7,953 nucleotides of DNA from Leptolinea sp. UBA1437. GTDB lineage: Bacteria > Chloroflexota > Anaerolineae > Anaerolineales > Anaerolineaceae. Positions 5,871-7,953 of the stretch are shown here, piece by piece (position 1 is the stretch's first letter; every line of letters begins with the position of its first letter). The notes beneath the pieces are model-generated. The model was not told the DNA's origin. It made no database searches and worked only from the letters and a program-made list of their open reading frames with translations. Where the stretch lies: NCBI GenBank assembly GCA_002329625.1, contig DCTP01000071.1, forward strand, positions 1 through 7,953. The letters run 5' to 3'. The position numbers and the translations under genes were made by a program.

Positions 5871-5887
5871 CTAATCAAAGGTTGTAT

Positions 5888-7165
5888 TTACGGAGTGATT
5901 ACCGTGCCGGATTTTATACTGGTATTTTTGGGAATGATAACAATCCCGTCACGTACATAATATTTCTTAATGGGATCCGCATCGTCCAATTCAATATGGG
6001 GCGGGAAGGGTTTAATGATGACATTATCACCAATACGGGCATTTTTATCAATTATAGCTTGCTCAATATGGCAATTTTTTCCGATTCCCAACGGGATATC
6101 AAAATACTTAGAGTCGTTAGCACTCTTTTCGAAAACATCATCATCAACGCCCATCAAAATAGAATCTTTGATTGTAGTTCCGACATCGATCATACTGCGT
6201 ATGCCGATAATGGAATGTTCGATGCTGTTCGCTTTAATCATGCAGCCGTTCGCAATCAGAGCGTTTTTAACCTCGGTATTTTCAATTTTCGTCGTCGGCA
6301 TGGTCTTGTTTAAGGTATAAATCGGATGCTTCGGATCGTAAAAATTGAATTTTGGATGATCTTCCGTCAGCATTAAATTTGTTTCATAGAATGAGCGAAT
6401 TGTCCCGATGTCTTCCCAGTAGTCATCAAAGGTCCAGCCGTAAACATCATATTTTTCAATTGCATAAGGGATAATATGCTTGCCGAAGTCGGAATAATCC
6501 AGTGCATTCAGTAAGCCGACCAACAGATCTTTGTTGAACAGATAAATACCCATAGAGCCCAGATAAGGTCGTTCTTCGTCATCCAGACTGACCAATTCTT
6601 TAAGAACTTCGGGGTCTTTTGGTTTTTCCTTAAAATCATTGATTTTGAATTCGGAATCGCGCTTCAAAATACCGAAGCGATCCGCTTCATCCTTATGCAC
6701 GGGTTGAGTGGCGATCGTCACATCCGCATGGTGGTCTAAATGAAATTGGAGCATATCCGCGTAATTACAACGATACAGATGATCACCGGATAAGATCAGA
6801 ACATATTCCGTTCGAGATGAGATAATCTCACTCAATTGTTTTCGAACCGCATCCGCGGTTCCCTGATACCAATCATTATTATCTGTCCGTTGTTCCGCTG
6901 CCCAAATTTGAACCCATCCGGAATGAAACCGATCAAACTGATAAGTATCCAAGATGTGTCTGTGAAGGGAGACGGAGTTGAATTGGGTTAAGACCGCAAT
7001 CTTAAAAATTCCGGAATTAATACAATTACTGATGGGGATATCAATTAACCGGTACTGACCTGCGATCGGTACCGCCGGCTTTGAGCGCAATTGCGTAAGA
7101 GGAAACAACCTGGTCCCTCGGCCACCGCCGAGAATGACTGCCAATACATTATCAAGGGGCAACAT
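5888..7165 (-). CDS. glgC: glucose-1-phosphate adenylyltransferase (ADP-glucose pyrophosphorylase), cyanobacterial/plant-like
   Basis: The enzyme makes ADP-glucose from glucose-1-phosphate and ATP, the committed step of bacterial glycogen synthesis. The 425 residues match the family. Residues 1-250 form the nucleotidyltransferase domain, with 'AVILGGGRGTRLFPLT' (9-24), 'KPAVPIAGQYRLIDIPISN' (29-47), 'QGTADAVR' (101-108), catalytic Asp128 in 'SGDHLYR' (126-132), glucose-1-phosphate-binding Lys181 in 'FKEKP' (178-182) and 'DDYWEDIGT' (247-255). Residues about 295-425 form the left-handed beta-helix. The C-terminal lysines Lys374 ('IIDKNARIG') and Lys413 ('IPKNTSI') align by motif with the 3-phosphoglycerate-site lysines of cyanobacterial and plant enzymes, so activation by that metabolite is a reasonable inference. 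GGGAGG lies 5 nt upstream of ATG 7165. It is convergent with rnhB and downstream of the gene at the right edge. Confidence 0.96.
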   Translation of the reverse strand: MLPLDNVLAVILGGGRGTRLFPLTQLRSKPAVPIAGQYRLIDIPISNCINSGIFKIAVLTQFNSVSLHRHILDTYQFDRFHSGWVQIWAAEQRTDNNDWYQGTADAVRKQLSEIISSRTEYVLILSGDHLYRCNYADMLQFHLDHHADVTIATQPVHKDEADRFGILKRDSEFKINDFKEKPKDPEVLKELVSLDDEERPYLGSMGIYLFNKDLLVGLLNALDYSDFGKHIIPYAIEKYDVYGWTFDDYWEDIGTIRSFYETNLMLTEDHPKFNFYDPKHPIYTLNKTMPTTKIENTEVKNALIANGCMIKANSIEHSIIGIRSMIDVGTTIKDSILMGVDDDVFEKSANDSKYFDIPLGIGKNCHIEQAIIDKNARIGDNVIIKPFPPHIELDDADPIKKYYVRDGIVIIPKNTSIKSGTVITP

Positions 7166-7201
7166 ATTATCCTCCCTTCACTCTTTCTTTTGTATAGATT
7201 G

Positions 7202-7280
7202 ATTCTATCAAAAAAATACGATTAAAGGGTCTGTTTACAGAGTAAATTTTTGTAAAAGTTTTCGGCTTTTCGTAAATTTT
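7202..7280 (-). promoter_or_regulatory. probable promoter/operator region of glgC, weakly defined
   Basis: On the minus strand a TAGAAT (7202-7207) could be the -10, about 37 nt upstream of the glgC ATG, but no good -35 is visible at 16-18 nt. Upstream are CTGTTTACAG (7231-7240, inverted repeat of CTGT/ACAG) and three GTAAA words on the plus strand starting at 7242, 7252 and 7272, that is, in phase with the DNA helix. The whole gap (7166-7342) is A/T rich and has no clear terminator for the gene upstream. Confidence 0.3.
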
Positions 7281-7342
7281 ATGGAAAGAATTAATAAATA
7301 GACGATTCTCTTAACACTATGGGATCGATACGAACCTTATGG

Positions 7343-7953
7343 TTAAGAAGTTTGTCGAACCAGCCAGATTTTGTCCCCGTCGGAAATAACTTCAATTGTT
7401 CCATATTCATTCGTACTCAATAAAATGGGTTTCCCCGAGCAGGAGGAACCATGACAATAGGTTTGTGATAAATATTCTTCCCATTCCTTTTCATTGTCTT
7501 TCTTCCCTAACAGAATTATTGAAACGGAAGGGTTCGGATCGTTCAAGGTGTCGATTCGATGAAGCGGGATACCGTTTGGGATATCAATTGTCAAAGATCG
7601 GTAGCTTATTATCCACCTTTTTCGCTTGAGATATTCTTGTTGCAAAGTGAGAATAAACGGATCCGTTCGGAGTTGAAATCCTTCGTTCAAGAAGACAGCC
7701 GTTGGGTTTGTTTGTTCGGCGGATAAACTTCGATTCTTTCCGTTGAGAATCAACCATTCAGGCTTTTCATCATCACTCCTCAGGTATTCGTCTGTCATCC
7801 ACTCTTCCTGGAAATCCAAAATTGCAGCGGCATAATCTGCCGGGTCAAAGGGGCTCTTTTTCAGAAGATTTTGGGCTTGAAAATTTGTAACTCCATTTGC
7901 CACCAGAATTTTTTGAGATTCTGGCAGGCGAATCAAGATAGAGCTCGCACTGG
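7343..7953 (-). CDS. C-terminal part of an unidentified protein, possibly a degenerate ComEC-like MBL-fold region
   Basis: The frame is open from the TAA at 7343-7345 to the right edge (202 complete codons), so the N-terminus lies outside. A TTG at 7936 could start a 197-residue protein, but it has no Shine-Dalgarno sequence and the frame continues above it. Numbering from that TTG, the order of elements recalls the C-terminal metallo-beta-lactamase-like domain of the DNA-uptake channel ComEC. 'KILVANG' (9-15) stands where 'fLLTGD' is expected, a Leu-rich helix follows, then 'PEWLILNG' (59-66) as in 'P.iaiisvG', and finally 'STNEYGTIEVISDGDKIWL' (174-192) as in 'RTD.dGtI.v.SDG...W'. The ligand motifs GD and HHGS are absent, so any MBL fold here would lack metal. 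No transmembrane segment is visible in this part. The family assignment is tentative; what is certain is a coding region upstream of glgC on the same strand, 177 bp away. Confidence 0.6.
   Translation of the reverse strand, partial: SASSILIRLPESQKILVANGVTNFQAQNLLKKSPFDPADYAAAILDFQEEWMTDEYLRSDDEKPEWLILNGKNRSLSAEQTNPTAVFLNEGFQLRTDPFILTLQQEYLKRKRWIISYRSLTIDIPNGIPLHRIDTLNDPNPSVSIILLGKKDNEKEWEEYLSQTYCHGSSCSGKPILLSTNEYGTIEVISDGDKIWLVRQTS

Noticed and set aside
5882..6313. Plus-strand open frame of 143 codons after rnhB
   Set aside because: Antisense to glgC, which is a full-length conserved enzyme, and located after a strong bidirectional terminator.
7934..7936. TTG start codon for a complete 197-residue protein
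   Set aside because: The same frame stays open to the window edge and there is no ribosome-binding site before the TTG, so the gene most likely starts outside the window.

Overview
This window looks like a piece of bacterial chromosome with moderately low GC. It most likely comes from the Chloroflexota, class Anaerolineae. The best hint is the lipoprotein at 2848-3900: a lipobox Cys, a Pro/Thr-rich 'PTATPT'-type linker, and Ig-like domains of the NBR1 (next-to-BRCA1) central-domain type, a combination common in Anaerolineae. The cyanobacterial/plant-like GlgC is compatible with this. The assignment is an inference from protein style, with no 16S or other marker present.

Layout. Positions 1-603 (-) hold the N-terminal two thirds of an AEC (auxin efflux carrier) family permease that runs off the left edge. 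Positions 801-2591 (-) hold aspS, with an intrinsic terminator after it, a clear -10 box before it and a perfect 11-bp inverted repeat at the predicted 5' end of its mRNA. Positions 2848-3900 (-) hold a secreted lipoprotein with two Ig-like domains and its own terminator. Positions 3901-4278 contain no recognisable gene, but they carry three copies of a CGGTCAT-type repeat and a plus-strand intrinsic terminator with no known gene in front of it. Then comes a plus-strand unit: a good promoter (4237-4265), tRNA-Pro(UGG) at 4279-4351, a dolichyl-phosphate-glucosyltransferase-like GT2 enzyme (4437-5189), and rnhB (5186-5824), which overlaps the GT2 gene by 4 bp. A 15-bp perfect hairpin (5838-5870) ends this unit and also ends the convergent gene glgC (7165-5888, -). 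Positions 7343-7953 (-) hold the C-terminal part of a gene that enters from the right edge. It resembles the C-terminal metallo-beta-lactamase-like part of ComEC, but without visible metal ligands.

How the genes relate. Most of the content is housekeeping: translation (aspS, tRNA-Pro), genome maintenance (rnhB), glycogen synthesis (glgC), a sugar transferase and a permease. There is no operon-scale defence, mobile or biosynthetic system here. I did not find a convincing new multi-gene system. The most unexplained sequence is the 3901-4228 intergenic region (repeats plus orphan terminator). Next are the inverted repeats around aspS, the degenerate ComEC-like tail, and the lipoprotein whose second Ig domain lacks the cysteine of the C-T-W motif.
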